In this document: positions 52,262 through 60,862 of the stretch, piece by piece
How positions within the stretch are numbered: the stretch's first letter is position 1
Layout: every line of letters starts with the position of its first letter
Assembly (NCBI RefSeq): GCF_000425585.1
Contig: NZ_AUDS01000020.1
Location: forward strand, 1-64,000
Direction of reading: 5' to 3'
Length of the DNA: 64,000 nt
DNA from: Terrimonas ferruginea DSM 30193
Lineage (GTDB): Bacteria > Bacteroidota > Bacteroidia > Chitinophagales > Chitinophagaceae
Made by a program: the position numbers and the translations under genes
Notes under the pieces: generated by a model
Databases searched by the model: none
What the model was told of the DNA's origin: nothing
What the model saw: the letters and a program-made list of their open reading frames with translations, nothing else

Positions 52262-53308
52262 TTACTTAAAACTTACAACTTTCCCCTCCATCGCCGCCCG
52301 CTCCGCCGCGGCCAGTAATTCCATTGTCTGAACGGCTTCAGCAGCTGGCACTGCATTGGGCGCATTTTCACGCAATGTTTTATAGAGATCCTGGTAGTAG
52401 CCCATATAATTACCGGGAGAGGAGGTTGTTTCTTTTCTCACTACCTCATTGCCGATGCGCGTGTGGAGCAATCCATCGGGTTGGGAAGGAGCTGGCACCC
52501 AATCTTCCAGTGAAGGTTTTTGCCCGGCGGCCAGCAACTCTTCCTGTACGTCGGAACGTTGCTGGAAGAAACTGCCTTCGGTACCATGAATAATATAAGC
52601 GGGATAGGTTTCTCTTGCGAGCATGGTCGATTTCAGGCGCACGCGGAGTTCGGGATAATACAGCAATATTTCAAAATAATCATTCGCCTTTACGCCACTG
52701 CGTAAAGTGCGGAGGTCGGCAAATACTTTTTCCGGACGGCCAAAAAGCTGCAATGCCTGATCCGCCAGGTGCGCACCCAAATCATGCAAAGTACCTGATC
52801 CGGGAAGATCGCCTTCCTTGTGTTGTTTGCCCGATGCTTCGGGGCGGTAACGATCGTAACGGATCTCGGCTTCCACCACTTTCCCCAATAATTTTTCCCC
52901 GATTACTTTTTTTACGGCGCGGTAATCGCAGTCGTAGCGGCGGTTCTGGTACACACTCAGCACCAGGCCTTTTTCTTTAGCGAGATTATCAAGGTCGCGT
53001 GCTTCTCCGGGCGTAACGGTAAATGGTTTTTCGGTGACCACGTGTTTGCCTGCGAGCAAAGCGGCGCGGGTGTGTTCAACGTGTAATTGCACGGGCGTGT
53101 TGACGATGATCAGTTCCAGCGATTCATCGGCGAGCATCTCTTCCACCGAACGATAGAGAATAGTGTCGGGGTAGAGTTCTCTTGAATCGTTTTTATGTCG
53201 TTCCACGATAGCGGCCAGTTCATATCCCGGGTGTGCCTGGAGGAAAGGGGCATGGAATATCTTACCACTCATGCCGAAGGAGGCGATGCCGGTGCGTATT
53301 TTTTTCAT
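52262..53308 (-). CDS. Gfo/Idh/MocA family oxidoreductase
   Basis: 348 aa NAD(P)-dependent dehydrogenase of a sugar or inositol type. N-terminal Rossmann start IRTGIASFGMSGKIFHAPFL (an SFGMSG variant of the GxGxxG motif), then EKPF as in HVVTEKPFTVTPG and the HDLGAHLADQALQLFG stretch. Substrate unknown. Its stop codon lies in a repeated word element (see findings). Confidence 0.88.
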   Translation of the reverse strand: MKKIRTGIASFGMSGKIFHAPFLQAHPGYELAAIVERHKNDSRELYPDTILYRSVEEMLADESLELIIVNTPVQLHVEHTRAALLAGKHVVTEKPFTVTPGEARDLDNLAKEKGLVLSVYQNRRYDCDYRAVKKVIGEKLLGKVVEAEIRYDRYRPEASGKQHKEGDLPGSGTLHDLGAHLADQALQLFGRPEKVFADLRTLRSGVKANDYFEILLYYPELRVRLKSTMLARETYPAYIIHGTEGSFFQQRSDVQEELLAAGQKPSLEDWVPAPSQPDGLLHTRIGNEVVRKETTSSPGNYMGYYQDLYKTLRENAPNAVPAAEAVQTMELLAAAERAAMEGKVVSFK

Positions 53309-53350
53309 GATGATACCAGACGTTGTTTAAGTTCAACGTACTGTCCGGTG

Positions 53351-54487
53351 TCAGCCTCTTTCCTGTGCGCGGATCCATCTTTCAGGGATCTCATTGTTAC
53401 TGGCGAGGTGATAATCGCGGTAGCTGCAGGCGATAAACCGTTGATCGGGTAATTGCATCCACCAGCGGCCGGTTCTTTTGCTTTGGAGAAAAATGGTTTC
53501 TACTTCTGCAAAAGCAGTATGGAATTCGTTGAACGCGTCTCTGTCGTCGAGGGAGGCTTCGCGGCGGCCACGGCTGCGGCCGTCGATGGTATACCACAAC
53601 ATGTGAGCGATCTGCTTGGCAGTCAGTTGCTCATTATCCAGTTGCGGATCATAACCATAAATACCGATGGTATTGACATTGGGACTCATGCCTGCGTGTT
53701 GCATCAGTACGCAGGCCTCCTCACCATTGAAGCCATTGGGTGAAAGTTTGGACGCCGGTGCATAGGCACTGGCAATCGCCGATATGTCAAAGGAAAACAA
53801 CTGGCAGTTGCGGATCACGGGTTCCATTTCTTCTATACGTTCCTTCACATGACCCACGCGGAAACAATCAAACCGGAGTTTGTCCATTGTCTCCAGCATC
53901 CGCGGATGTACATAATAGCTTTGAAATCCGATATGGTTGTAGTGCCGCATGAAGTTGGGCTCACCGGTCAGCATTTCCATTAAAAAATGCTGGTGACGGA
54001 AAGGAGCTTCCATGTCCAGGTCGATGAGGGCGTCCACGCAGGCCGCTTCGATCACCTGGCGCTTGTCGGCATAAGCATAGTATTGTGCAAGCGTGAGATC
54101 GTGCGATCCGCCGAGAATGATAACGGTTTTGCCTTCATTGATCAATTCGGTGATCACCATTTTCAATGCCGCATGCGAATCGTTGTAAGAAGCACCGGTT
54201 TTTACATTGCCGATGTCGGCGATGCGCGTGTCGGTATGCCAGAAAAACAATTGATAAAACTGGCGGCGGATCACATCCGGCGCGTCGTTTTCACGGCGCG
54301 GCACACCACTTCCCCTGATCTCGCCGCAACCCACGATCACAAAATGTGCTTCGTCCAGGTCGGGGAAACTTTCTTCATATACATCGATAAACTTGCCGAG
54401 CTGTCCGTCTTTATAACCCTCGTCGTCGGTAATGGCGGATAAGTTAACCGGAGAAAGGAAATCCGCAATGTTGAGATAGTCTGACAT
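53351..54487 (-). CDS. Formimidoylglutamase/arginase family protein
   Basis: 378 aa from MSDYLNIADFLSPVNLSAIT (ATG 54487; the open frame extends further back but lacks homology). Ureohydrolase metal-site segments are present in degenerate form: GGSHDLTLAQYY, VDALIDLDMEAPFRHQ and LFSFDISAIASAYAPA. The usual DxHxD is altered, so activity is uncertain. The family hydrolyses N-formimidoyl-glutamate or agmatine/arginine. Confidence 0.75.
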   Translation of the reverse strand: MSDYLNIADFLSPVNLSAITDDEGYKDGQLGKFIDVYEESFPDLDEAHFVIVGCGEIRGSGVPRRENDAPDVIRRQFYQLFFWHTDTRIADIGNVKTGASYNDSHAALKMVITELINEGKTVIILGGSHDLTLAQYYAYADKRQVIEAACVDALIDLDMEAPFRHQHFLMEMLTGEPNFMRHYNHIGFQSYYVHPRMLETMDKLRFDCFRVGHVKERIEEMEPVIRNCQLFSFDISAIASAYAPASKLSPNGFNGEEACVLMQHAGMSPNVNTIGIYGYDPQLDNEQLTAKQIAHMLWYTIDGRSRGRREASLDDRDAFNEFHTAFAEVETIFLQSKRTGRWWMQLPDQRFIACSYRDYHLASNNEIPERWIRAQERG

Positions 54488-54583
54488 ACGGGCTGCAAGA
54501 TACAGGATTAGCCAATAATTTGAAGACGTGTACTGCCAACGGGTGTTAGCCGCCGGAACGTTACGGGTGTGTTGGCCATTCCT

Positions 54584-54591
54584 TATCTTTG
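54584..54591 (+). promoter_or_regulatory. -7 box (TATCTTTG) for pheS
   Basis: Perfect TAnnTTTG ending 7 nt before the ATG at 54599, which favours this start over the upstream in-frame ATG at 54569. Confidence 0.5.
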
Positions 54592-54598
54592 CTGCCTT

Positions 54599-55627
54599 AT
54601 GCAACAGTTGATATCGCAGATCGAGGAATACAAGAAGGAAATGGCCGCCGCTCAGGCCGCAGATGCCAAAGAAGCCGAAGCATTCCGCATTAAATACCTT
54701 GGAACAAAAGGGGTGGTAAAAGCCATCATGGGCGAAATGCGCAATGTGGCTGCCGACCAACGTAAAGAGGCCGGACAATTGCTGAATGAATTTAAACAAT
54801 ACGCCGAAGCGCGTTTTGAAGAATTAAAAGCCGGTGTAAGTGGTGATGCAGAACAAACTGCAGCCATCGATCTTTCTCTTCCCGGCGATCCCATTCCTTT
54901 GGGCGGCCGTCATCCGATCACGCTGATGCGCAACCGCATTGTGTCTATTTTCCAACGCCTCGGCTTTGCCGTTGCAGAAGGTCCCGAGATCGAAGATGAC
55001 TGGCACAACTTCGGTGCACTCAATCTGCCCGAACATCACCCTGCACGCGATATGCAGGATACCTTTTATATCCAGCAGAACCCCGACTGGGTTTTGCGCA
55101 CACATACCAGCAGCGTACAGATCCGCGAAATGGAAAAAGGCAAACTGCCTATCCGTATGCTGATGCCCGGCCGTGTTTACAGAAATGAAACGGTGAGCGC
55201 ACGCAGTCACTGCTTCTTCCACCAGGTGGAAGGATTGTACATCGACGAGAATGTATCATTCGCCGATCTGAAGCAGACCTTGTATTTCTTCGTAAAAGAA
55301 ATGTATGGTAAAGATGTGAAAGTGCGTTTCCGCCCGTCTTACTTCCCGTTCACCGAGCCCAGCGCCGAAATGGATGTGACCTGTTTTATCTGCGGCGGCA
55401 GCGGTTGTAATATCTGCAAGAAAACCGGATGGGTAGAAATTCTTGGTTGCGGCATGGTACATCCCAACGTATTACAAAACTGCAACATCGACCCCAACAA
55501 ATACACCGGCTTTGCATTCGGTATGGGCATCGAACGTCCGGCTTTGCTGAAGTATGGCATCAACGATATCCGCCTTTTCAGTGAAAACGATCTTCGCTTC
55601 CTGAAACAATTTACTCACGCGGTCTGA
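54599..55627 (+). CDS. pheS: Phenylalanine-tRNA ligase alpha subunit
   Basis: 342 aa from MQQLISQIEEYKKEM. Class II catalytic motifs: DTFYIQQNPDWVLRTHTSSV, RVYRNETVSARSHCFFHQVE, and motif 3 GFAFGMGIERPALLKYGIND. Cysteines CFICGGSGCNICKKTGW occur in an insert, as in related sequences. The beta subunit is not in the window. Confidence 0.97.
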   Translation: MQQLISQIEEYKKEMAAAQAADAKEAEAFRIKYLGTKGVVKAIMGEMRNVAADQRKEAGQLLNEFKQYAEARFEELKAGVSGDAEQTAAIDLSLPGDPIPLGGRHPITLMRNRIVSIFQRLGFAVAEGPEIEDDWHNFGALNLPEHHPARDMQDTFYIQQNPDWVLRTHTSSVQIREMEKGKLPIRMLMPGRVYRNETVSARSHCFFHQVEGLYIDENVSFADLKQTLYFFVKEMYGKDVKVRFRPSYFPFTEPSAEMDVTCFICGGSGCNICKKTGWVEILGCGMVHPNVLQNCNIDPNKYTGFAFGMGIERPALLKYGINDIRLFSENDLRFLKQFTHAV

Positions 55628-56259
55628 TCGTCTTGTATCGTCCCATCGGTCCCTGAGGCTCCCGAATGGGCGGTCCCTGAGCCTGTCGAAGGGAGATCCA
55701 GTTCCCGCAGCAACAATACCTTGTTTACGGCAAGCATGTATCTGCGTGCAAAATAGGCACTCACGGCAAAGGCGATCACACATAAATAATACCATTCCGT
55801 AAACTCGGCCGTCAGTTGCAGGTTCATTTCATTGCTTTTTCCCAGGTCGCCCAGGTCTATTTTTTTTACCGATGATTTTATGTCGATGAACAGAATGATC
55901 AGTGCTGTTACACCAGCCAATGCGGCTGCAAAACACCACTGGCCTGCTTTGCGTGATGAACTGAACGATACTCCGAAGCCGGCAATGCCGGCCACCAAAG
56001 CGAGGATCGCAAATACATTTGGTTGCGTACGCTTGCCCACGTTTGACTGGTTGCGTTCCAATGAACGATTACCGATGCCCATAAAATCATTGCTGTTTTC
56101 AAAACCTGTTACCAGCTGCACACCGGTAACACGTTGCTGAGAGTACATGCAACGGATATTGACAAACGGAAGCACGAAAAGTGCCATGGCAACCAGGAAA
56201 CTCATATTCAATGGTACTCTCGAGATTGGCCGGCTGGTAGTAGAAGTGGAATGGGTCAT
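55615..56259 (-). CDS. Membrane protein of unknown function, REP sequence in its 3' end
   Basis: 214 aa. About four TM helices (~18-38, ~85-100, ~110-125, ~155-175). The last ~25 codons come from a REP-like element (55648-55693), giving TGSGTAHSGASGTDGTIQDD, and the frame overlaps the pheS 3' end by 13 bp. This suggests the original stop was lost by repeat insertion, or the repeat is part of the gene. No family recognised. Confidence 0.65.
   Translation of the reverse strand: MTHSTSTTSRPISRVPLNMSFLVAMALFVLPFVNIRCMYSQQRVTGVQLVTGFENSNDFMGIGNRSLERNQSNVGKRTQPNVFAILALVAGIAGFGVSFSSSRKAGQWCFAAALAGVTALIILFIDIKSSVKKIDLGDLGKSNEMNLQLTAEFTEWYYLCVIAFAVSAYFARRYMLAVNKVLLLRELDLPSTGSGTAHSGASGTDGTIQDDQTA
55648..55693. 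repeat. REP-like GGTCCCTGAG repeats
   Basis: Two units starting GGTCCCTGAG, one with GCCTGTCGAAGGG, the common REP form, and one with GCTCCCGAATGGG. They lie at the shared 3' ends of pheS and the membrane gene. Confidence 0.8.
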
Positions 56260-56325
56260 AATGGTAGAATGATTGATTCAAGATAGGAGTTTTTTCAATA
56301 AATAACAGGTCCGGCCGGTTCGGCT

Positions 56326-56333
56326 TATATTTG
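56326..56333 (+). promoter_or_regulatory. -7 box (TATATTTG) for the 3-hydroxyacyl-CoA dehydrogenase gene
   Basis: Perfect TAnnTTTG. The open frame starts at GTG 56333, inside the box, so the GTG at 56348 is preferred. Confidence 0.5.
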
Positions 56334-56347
56334 TGCAAACCCTTCTC

Positions 56348-57205
56348 GTGACAATCAACCGTATTTGTGTTTGCGGCGCAGGCACCATGGGCAGCGGTAT
56401 CGCCCAGGTAGCTGCAACAGCCGGATTCTCCACATTGTTGTATGAACTGAATGAAAATGTACTGACGCAGGCACGTGATCAGTTGCAGCGCCAACTCGAA
56501 CGTCTCGAGAGCAAAGGGAAATTACAAACCGGGGAAGCCGCCGTCATTTTCAACCGCATTCATTTTACCGGCGGGCTTTCGGAGTGTATCGCAGATGTGT
56601 TTATCGAGGCGATCATTGAAAAACCGGAACCCAAAGCTGCTTTGTTCAATACATTAATAAAACAAAACAGCGAAACAGCCATTTTCGCGACCAATACTTC
56701 TTCTCTTTCCGTTTCTGCGATTGCTGAAGCAACCCTTGCTCCTTCAAAAGTGGCAGGCATGCACTTCTTTAATCCAGCACCACTGATGAAACTGGTGGAG
56801 ATTGTGCAGGGAACACAGACTGCTCCTGAAGTGGCAGCAACACTCACCGATCTTACACGCCGCATGGGCAAAACGCCGGTGCGCTGTAAAGACCGTCCGG
56901 GTTTTATCGTGAACCGTGTAGCGAGACCTTATTATACGGAAGCGTTGCGGCTGGTGGAAGAAGGACATGCGGATCCGGCAACATTGGATCAACTGCTGGA
57001 AGGATTGGGTTTCCGGCTCGGTCCGTTCCGCCTGATGGACCTGATCGGCCATGATGTTAACTATGCCGTGAGTTCGTCGGTATACGAACAACTCGGCAGG
57101 CCCGAACGCCTGCGGCCGTCCTACATACAGGAGGCGCTGGTAAAAAAGGGTGAACTCGGGCAGAAAACAGGAAAAGGTTTTTATCATTATCAATCTGAGA
57201 AATAA
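56348..57205 (+). CDS. 3-hydroxybutyryl-CoA dehydrogenase
   Basis: 285 aa from GTG 56348 (MTINRICVCGAGTMGSGIAQ). NAD-binding GxGxxG-type motif CGAGTMGSGIAQ, conserved HFFNPAPLMKLVEIV, and KDRPGFIVNRVARPYYTEAL of the C-terminal domain. Oxidises (S)-3-hydroxybutyryl-CoA in fatty-acid or butyrate routes. The next gene starts directly after its stop (TAA then TTG). Confidence 0.93.
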   Translation: MTINRICVCGAGTMGSGIAQVAATAGFSTLLYELNENVLTQARDQLQRQLERLESKGKLQTGEAAVIFNRIHFTGGLSECIADVFIEAIIEKPEPKAALFNTLIKQNSETAIFATNTSSLSVSAIAEATLAPSKVAGMHFFNPAPLMKLVEIVQGTQTAPEVAATLTDLTRRMGKTPVRCKDRPGFIVNRVARPYYTEALRLVEEGHADPATLDQLLEGLGFRLGPFRLMDLIGHDVNYAVSSSVYEQLGRPERLRPSYIQEALVKKGELGQKTGKGFYHYQSEK

Positions 57206-58207
57206 TTGAAGGAGACAACAGTCCTGGTTACAGGAGGCACAGGCTTTTTAGGCGCTTACATTATCGATGAGCTGGTGCGGCAGGGCTATGCTGTGCGGGC
57301 ATTACGCCGCAACAGCAGCAAGTTGCCATTTTTTATTCCGCAACCAACCTGGGACAACGTAGAATGGGTGGAAGGTGATATTCTTGATGTGGTCTCTTTA
57401 CAAGATGCATTGGTGGGTGTTGATGCCGTTATTCATTCTGCGGCAGTTGTATCATTTGCCAAAGAAGACCGCCGCCAGATGTACCAGGTAAATGTAGACG
57501 GTACCGCCAATGTGATGAATATGGCATTGGAGGCCGGGATAAAACGCGTGGTGCATATCAGTTCCGTTGCCGCGTTGGGACGCACGGCCGATGGTGGTAT
57601 GGTAGATGAAGAAAAAAAATGGGAAGACACAAAAATAAATACCCACTACGCCAAAAGTAAATACCGCGGCGAACTCGAAGTATGGCGCGCCATGGGCGAA
57701 GGCCTGCCCGCAGTGATCCTCAACCCGTCCACGATTCTGGGTTATGGCGACTGGCACAGCAGCAGCAGCGCTATCTTCAGAAATATGTACAATGGATTTC
57801 CCTGGTACAGCCCGGGCATCAATGGTTTTGTAGCGGTGCAAGATGTTGCCCGTGCCACCGTGGCCATGCTGCAAAACGATATAACCGAGAGCCGCTTCAT
57901 TGTAAACGGCGACAACTGGCCCTTTAAAAAATTATTGGAAACCATTGCCGATGGGTTTAACCGCCGCCGTCCGCACAGGCAAACCACGCCATTGCTGGCC
58001 GCCATCGCCTGGCGCATGGAAAAAGTAAAATCGTTTTTCTCCGGGCATAAGCCGTTGCTGACAAAAGAAAGCGCCCGCGTAGCCCACAGCAAAACACGAT
58101 TTAACAATCAGAAAATTTTAAACACACTCCCTGGTTTTCAGTTCACTCCGCTCGAGCGGGCCATCAGCGAGGCCTGCGAACAATACAAGGCGCAACAGGG
58201 TGCATAA
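57206..58207 (+). CDS. NAD-dependent epimerase/dehydratase (extended SDR)
   Basis: 333 aa, TTG start adjacent to the previous stop. Rossmann motif VTGGTGFLGAYIIDEL and the active-site segment THYAKSKYRGELE (YxxxK) fit an extended SDR; it resembles dihydroflavonol-4-reductase-like family members. The substrate is not known. Confidence 0.88.
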   Translation: MKETTVLVTGGTGFLGAYIIDELVRQGYAVRALRRNSSKLPFFIPQPTWDNVEWVEGDILDVVSLQDALVGVDAVIHSAAVVSFAKEDRRQMYQVNVDGTANVMNMALEAGIKRVVHISSVAALGRTADGGMVDEEKKWEDTKINTHYAKSKYRGELEVWRAMGEGLPAVILNPSTILGYGDWHSSSSAIFRNMYNGFPWYSPGINGFVAVQDVARATVAMLQNDITESRFIVNGDNWPFKKLLETIADGFNRRRPHRQTTPLLAAIAWRMEKVKSFFSGHKPLLTKESARVAHSKTRFNNQKILNTLPGFQFTPLERAISEACEQYKAQQGA

Positions 58208-58216
58208 CAATCATCG

Positions 58217-58224
58217 TATCTTTA
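58217..58224 (+). promoter_or_regulatory. -7 box (TATCTTTA) for carboxypeptidase-like gene
   Basis: One mismatch to TAnnTTTG, ending 17 nt before the ATG at 58242. Confidence 0.35.
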
Positions 58225-58241
58225 GTCCAATTCAGATAGCT

Positions 58242-59315
58242 ATGAAACAAACTCACATTTTTCTTTCCCTGTTGTTCTGCCTGCTGGCAGGTTCCGTTTC
58301 GGCGCAGCAGTTCACTGTAAGCGGCACCATCATTGATTCTGCCAGCCGCGAGCCTTTGTCTGCCGCATCGGTGTTTTGTCAGAATACAACCATCGGTACC
58401 ACCACCAACCGTGAAGGTCAGTTTAGTCTGCAGCTTCGCTCCGGCGGATACGAATTAATCATTACCTATACCGGCTACCGTACAAGACTGATCCGCATCA
58501 GCCAGGCCGATAATGTACTGCCGCCGATTGAAATGGTAAAAGAAGACCGCAGCATGAGCGAAGTGGTGATCAAAAGCAGCAACGAAGTACCGGATGGTTG
58601 GGAAAAATATGGCCAGTTCTTTTTTGAACAATTTGTGGGTTCCACACCCAACGCCGCACAATGCACGCTGGAAAATCCGGATGTGCTGAAATTTTATTTC
58701 CTTAAAAAAAGTAATAAACTGCGCGTACTCGCTACGGAGCCGCTGAAGGTTACCAATCGTGCACTGGGGTACAGGCTCACCTACAATCTCGACTCCTTCG
58801 TTTATTATTATAATACCGACATCAGTCTTTACAAAGGGTACTGCCTGTTCAACCCGATGGACAGCAGTTTCGCCATGATGAAAACATGGTCGGCCAATCG
58901 CGGCAAAGCTTATATGGGTAGTAAGCTGCACTTCATGCGCAGTTATTACGACAGTACCATGCAGCAGGAAGGATTCCGTATCGGATTGCTGGATGAAAAG
59001 AACAATACCCTCTTCAACACGATTGCGAATGTATACGATTCAACATACTATGGCGCGGTGGATAGCACGGGTGAAGTGGAGATCTGGTTTCCGCGGAAGA
59101 TCAGCGTCACTTATGAACGGCGGCCGGAACCCGAATACCTGACGCGGTTTAAGCTACCGAAAGATGTACCGGTACAAATCTCTTACGTCGATATTAAAAA
59201 CTGGATTGCGATCAAAGAAAATGGTTATTACTATGATCAGCGCGACTGGATCAACCAGGGATACTGGAGCTGGAAAAATATCGCCGATCTGTTACCGTAC
59301 GATTATATACCATAG
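58242..59315 (+). CDS. Exported protein with carboxypeptidase-regulatory-like domain
   Basis: 357 aa from MKQTHIFLSLLFCLLAGSVSAQQ (ATG 58242, signal peptide). An N-terminal CarboxypepD_reg-like Ig domain (~24-105: TVSGTIIDSASREPLSAASV, GQFSLQLRSGGYELIITYTG) is followed by ~250 residues with no recognised family. Similar N-terminal domains are common in Bacteroidota outer-membrane and periplasmic proteins. Shares the terminator at 59339 with lpxD. Confidence 0.8.
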   Translation: MKQTHIFLSLLFCLLAGSVSAQQFTVSGTIIDSASREPLSAASVFCQNTTIGTTTNREGQFSLQLRSGGYELIITYTGYRTRLIRISQADNVLPPIEMVKEDRSMSEVVIKSSNEVPDGWEKYGQFFFEQFVGSTPNAAQCTLENPDVLKFYFLKKSNKLRVLATEPLKVTNRALGYRLTYNLDSFVYYYNTDISLYKGYCLFNPMDSSFAMMKTWSANRGKAYMGSKLHFMRSYYDSTMQQEGFRIGLLDEKNNTLFNTIANVYDSTYYGAVDSTGEVEIWFPRKISVTYERRPEPEYLTRFKLPKDVPVQISYVDIKNWIAIKENGYYYDQRDWINQGYWSWKNIADLLPYDYIP

Positions 59316-59338
59316 GAATGGTAATCTTATAAAATGAA

Positions 59339-59363
59339 CAAACCCGCCGGAAAGGCGGGTTTG
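59339..59363. terminator. Bidirectional terminator between convergent genes
   Basis: CAAACCCGCC/GGCGGGTTTG 10-bp stem with a GGAAA loop between the two gene ends; T-rich on both strands but without a long run. Confidence 0.7.
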
Positions 59364-59369
59364 TTGTTA

Positions 59370-60323
59370 TCAGGACTTTTCGTTTTTGGTAAGGCGGTTC
59401 CATATTTCAGGAATGCGTTTTACCCAGACCAGTTCTTTCATTTTGTCGCGCGCATTTTCTGCCGGTGAACCGAAGTAGGCTTTTCCACCTTCCAAAGAAT
59501 GCGGCACGCCGCTCTGTGCATTTACCACGGCACCTTTGCCGATGGTAAGGGTTTTACTTACGCCTACCTGTCCCCAGAGAACAACATCGTCTTCGATAGT
59601 GGTGGCACCGGCGATGCCAACCTGCGCGGCAAACAGGCAATTGCGTCCCACGATGGTATCATGGCCGATGTGCACCATGTTATCCATCTTGGTGCCGTCG
59701 CCGATGGTGGTGTCGGCTGTTACGCCGCGGTCGATGGTGCATCCCGCGCCTATCTCTACGCCATTGCCGATCACTACGCGTCCGCAACTGTCCATTTTTT
59801 TATAATGAATCGGGCGGTTGGTTTTCTTGTTGTAATAAAAGGCGTCGCTGCCGATGGTGGTGCCTGCCTGTATGATCACGTCGTCGCCGATGATGCAATA
59901 ATCGAGGATGGTAACGTTGGGATGAATAATGCAATTGCGTCCGATCTTCACCTGGTTGCCGATGTAGGCACCGGGCATTATAAGAGAGCCTTCACCGATG
60001 GTGGCGCTGATACTTACCTGTCGCATCGATGGTTCAAACGGGCGGTAACGTCTCACGATTTTCAGGTAAGCTTCAAAAGGTTCGTCTACGATCAGCAATG
60101 CTTTTTCAGAGGGGAAATCAGCTTCTTTATTGATGATGATAAAGCTTGCTGCTGAATGAATGCACTTATCATAATACTTCGGATGATCTACAAAAGCAAG
60201 ATCACCTTCTTCTACTTTATGGATCTCATTTATACCCGTTGCAGCGGCTGTTGTATTACCGATCAGTTCGGCCCCGATCAGTTCTGCAATGGTTGTGAGA
60301 GGTATGGGTTGCTCAAATCTCAT
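59370..60323 (-). CDS. lpxD: UDP-3-O-acylglucosamine N-acyltransferase
   Basis: 317 aa from MRFEQPIPLTTIAELIGAEL (ATG 60323). N-terminal nucleotide-binding-like domain, then left-handed beta-helix hexapeptide repeats (NCIIHPNVTILDYCIIGDDV...IGNGVEIGAGCTIDRGVTAD) with the catalytic-His region MVHIGHD. Transfers the N-acyl chain in lipid A synthesis. A perfect -7 box, TACCTTTG (minus strand), is at 60340-60347. Slightly shorter than the usual ~340 aa, so a LpxD paralog of the family is possible. Confidence 0.88.
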   Translation of the reverse strand: MRFEQPIPLTTIAELIGAELIGNTTAAATGINEIHKVEEGDLAFVDHPKYYDKCIHSAASFIIINKEADFPSEKALLIVDEPFEAYLKIVRRYRPFEPSMRQVSISATIGEGSLIMPGAYIGNQVKIGRNCIIHPNVTILDYCIIGDDVIIQAGTTIGSDAFYYNKKTNRPIHYKKMDSCGRVVIGNGVEIGAGCTIDRGVTADTTIGDGTKMDNMVHIGHDTIVGRNCLFAAQVGIAGATTIEDDVVLWGQVGVSKTLTIGKGAVVNAQSGVPHSLEGGKAYFGSPAENARDKMKELVWVKRIPEIWNRLTKNEKS

Positions 60324-60339
60324 GACACAAAAGTTTACG

Positions 60340-60347
60340 CAAAGGTA
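60340..60347 (-). promoter_or_regulatory. -7 box (TACCTTTG) for lpxD
   Basis: Perfect TAnnTTTG on the minus strand, 16 nt before the start. Confidence 0.5.
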
Positions 60348-60499
60348 GGCCCGCGGCTTGCTCCGGGGGATGTACAGCCAATTTTTTTTCGGGATAAAAA
60401 AGCCCGTATCTGCCACCATTATTGGTTGAAAAAAGGAGTAGTGTAAAGTGAAATTTTTTGAATGAAGCGTTGGTATGTTTATGATAAAGTAAAAAACAT

Positions 60500-60540
60500 G
60501 ATCGGCTGAAACCCTTATTTCATCAGTGTTTCAGTCGATC
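60500..60540. repeat. Long hairpin between lpxD and yicC
   Basis: 13-nt arms 60500-60512 and 60528-60540 pair with one wobble, with a 15-nt loop. On the minus strand an ATGTTTTTTAC run follows, so it may stop minus-strand transcription. No gene is seen in 60420-60862. Confidence 0.6.
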
Positions 60541-60679
60541 GTATAAAAGCCTACAAGATTGGTGAAGTTGAATGGAGTGATAAATAATGTTGTTGAAAAC
60601 GTTGACAGCAACGGCTTAAAAAGGCCCTGCTTATCCACAGCCCGTTTTAAAATGTGAATAAAATTGTTATCAAATATTT

Positions 60680-60709
60680 TTTGGATAGTAAAAATTATAT
60701 TTAATATTG
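60680..60709 (+). promoter_or_regulatory. Candidate promoter of small transcript upstream of yicC
   Basis: TTTG at 60680-60683, 18 nt, then TAATATTG at 60702-60709 (one mismatch to TAnnTTTG). Confidence 0.4.
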
Positions 60710-60713
60710 TGTT

Positions 60714-60785
60714 GGGAAATTTATTTCCCGTACTTACTAACCCATCTATATAAATAATCCCTTCGGTTCTCCGAGGGGGTTTTTA
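60714..60785 (+). ncRNA. Candidate small RNA (b) upstream of yicC
   Basis: Starts after a candidate promoter; holds a 6-bp hairpin GGGAAA-TTTA-TTTCCC (60714-60729), an unpaired segment 60731-60745 (TACTTACTAACCCAT) that is the reverse complement of 22786-22800, and ends in the terminator CCCTTCGG-TTCT-CCGAGGGG (60759-60778) with a following T-run. Confidence 0.4.
60759..60785 (+). terminator. Intrinsic terminator before yicC
   Basis: Eight-pair stem with one G-U pair, TTCT loop and TTTTT run; 78 nt before the yicC ATG. Confidence 0.75.
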
Positions 60786-60838
60786 TTTTAAGTAAATGTT
60801 GCAAATGCTTATTTTCTCCTGATGCAACGCCTAATCTA

Positions 60839-60846
60839 TATCTTTA
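60839..60846 (+). promoter_or_regulatory. -7 box (TATCTTTA) for yicC
   Basis: One mismatch to TAnnTTTG, ending 16 nt before the ATG. Confidence 0.35.
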
Positions 60847-60862
60847 CAACAAACACATTTGC

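Noticed and set aside
60631-60645. TTATCCACA (DnaA-box-like) as a replication origin
   Set aside because: A single perfect box here and one near match at 22.7 kb; no cluster, no dnaA or A/T-rich unwinding array.
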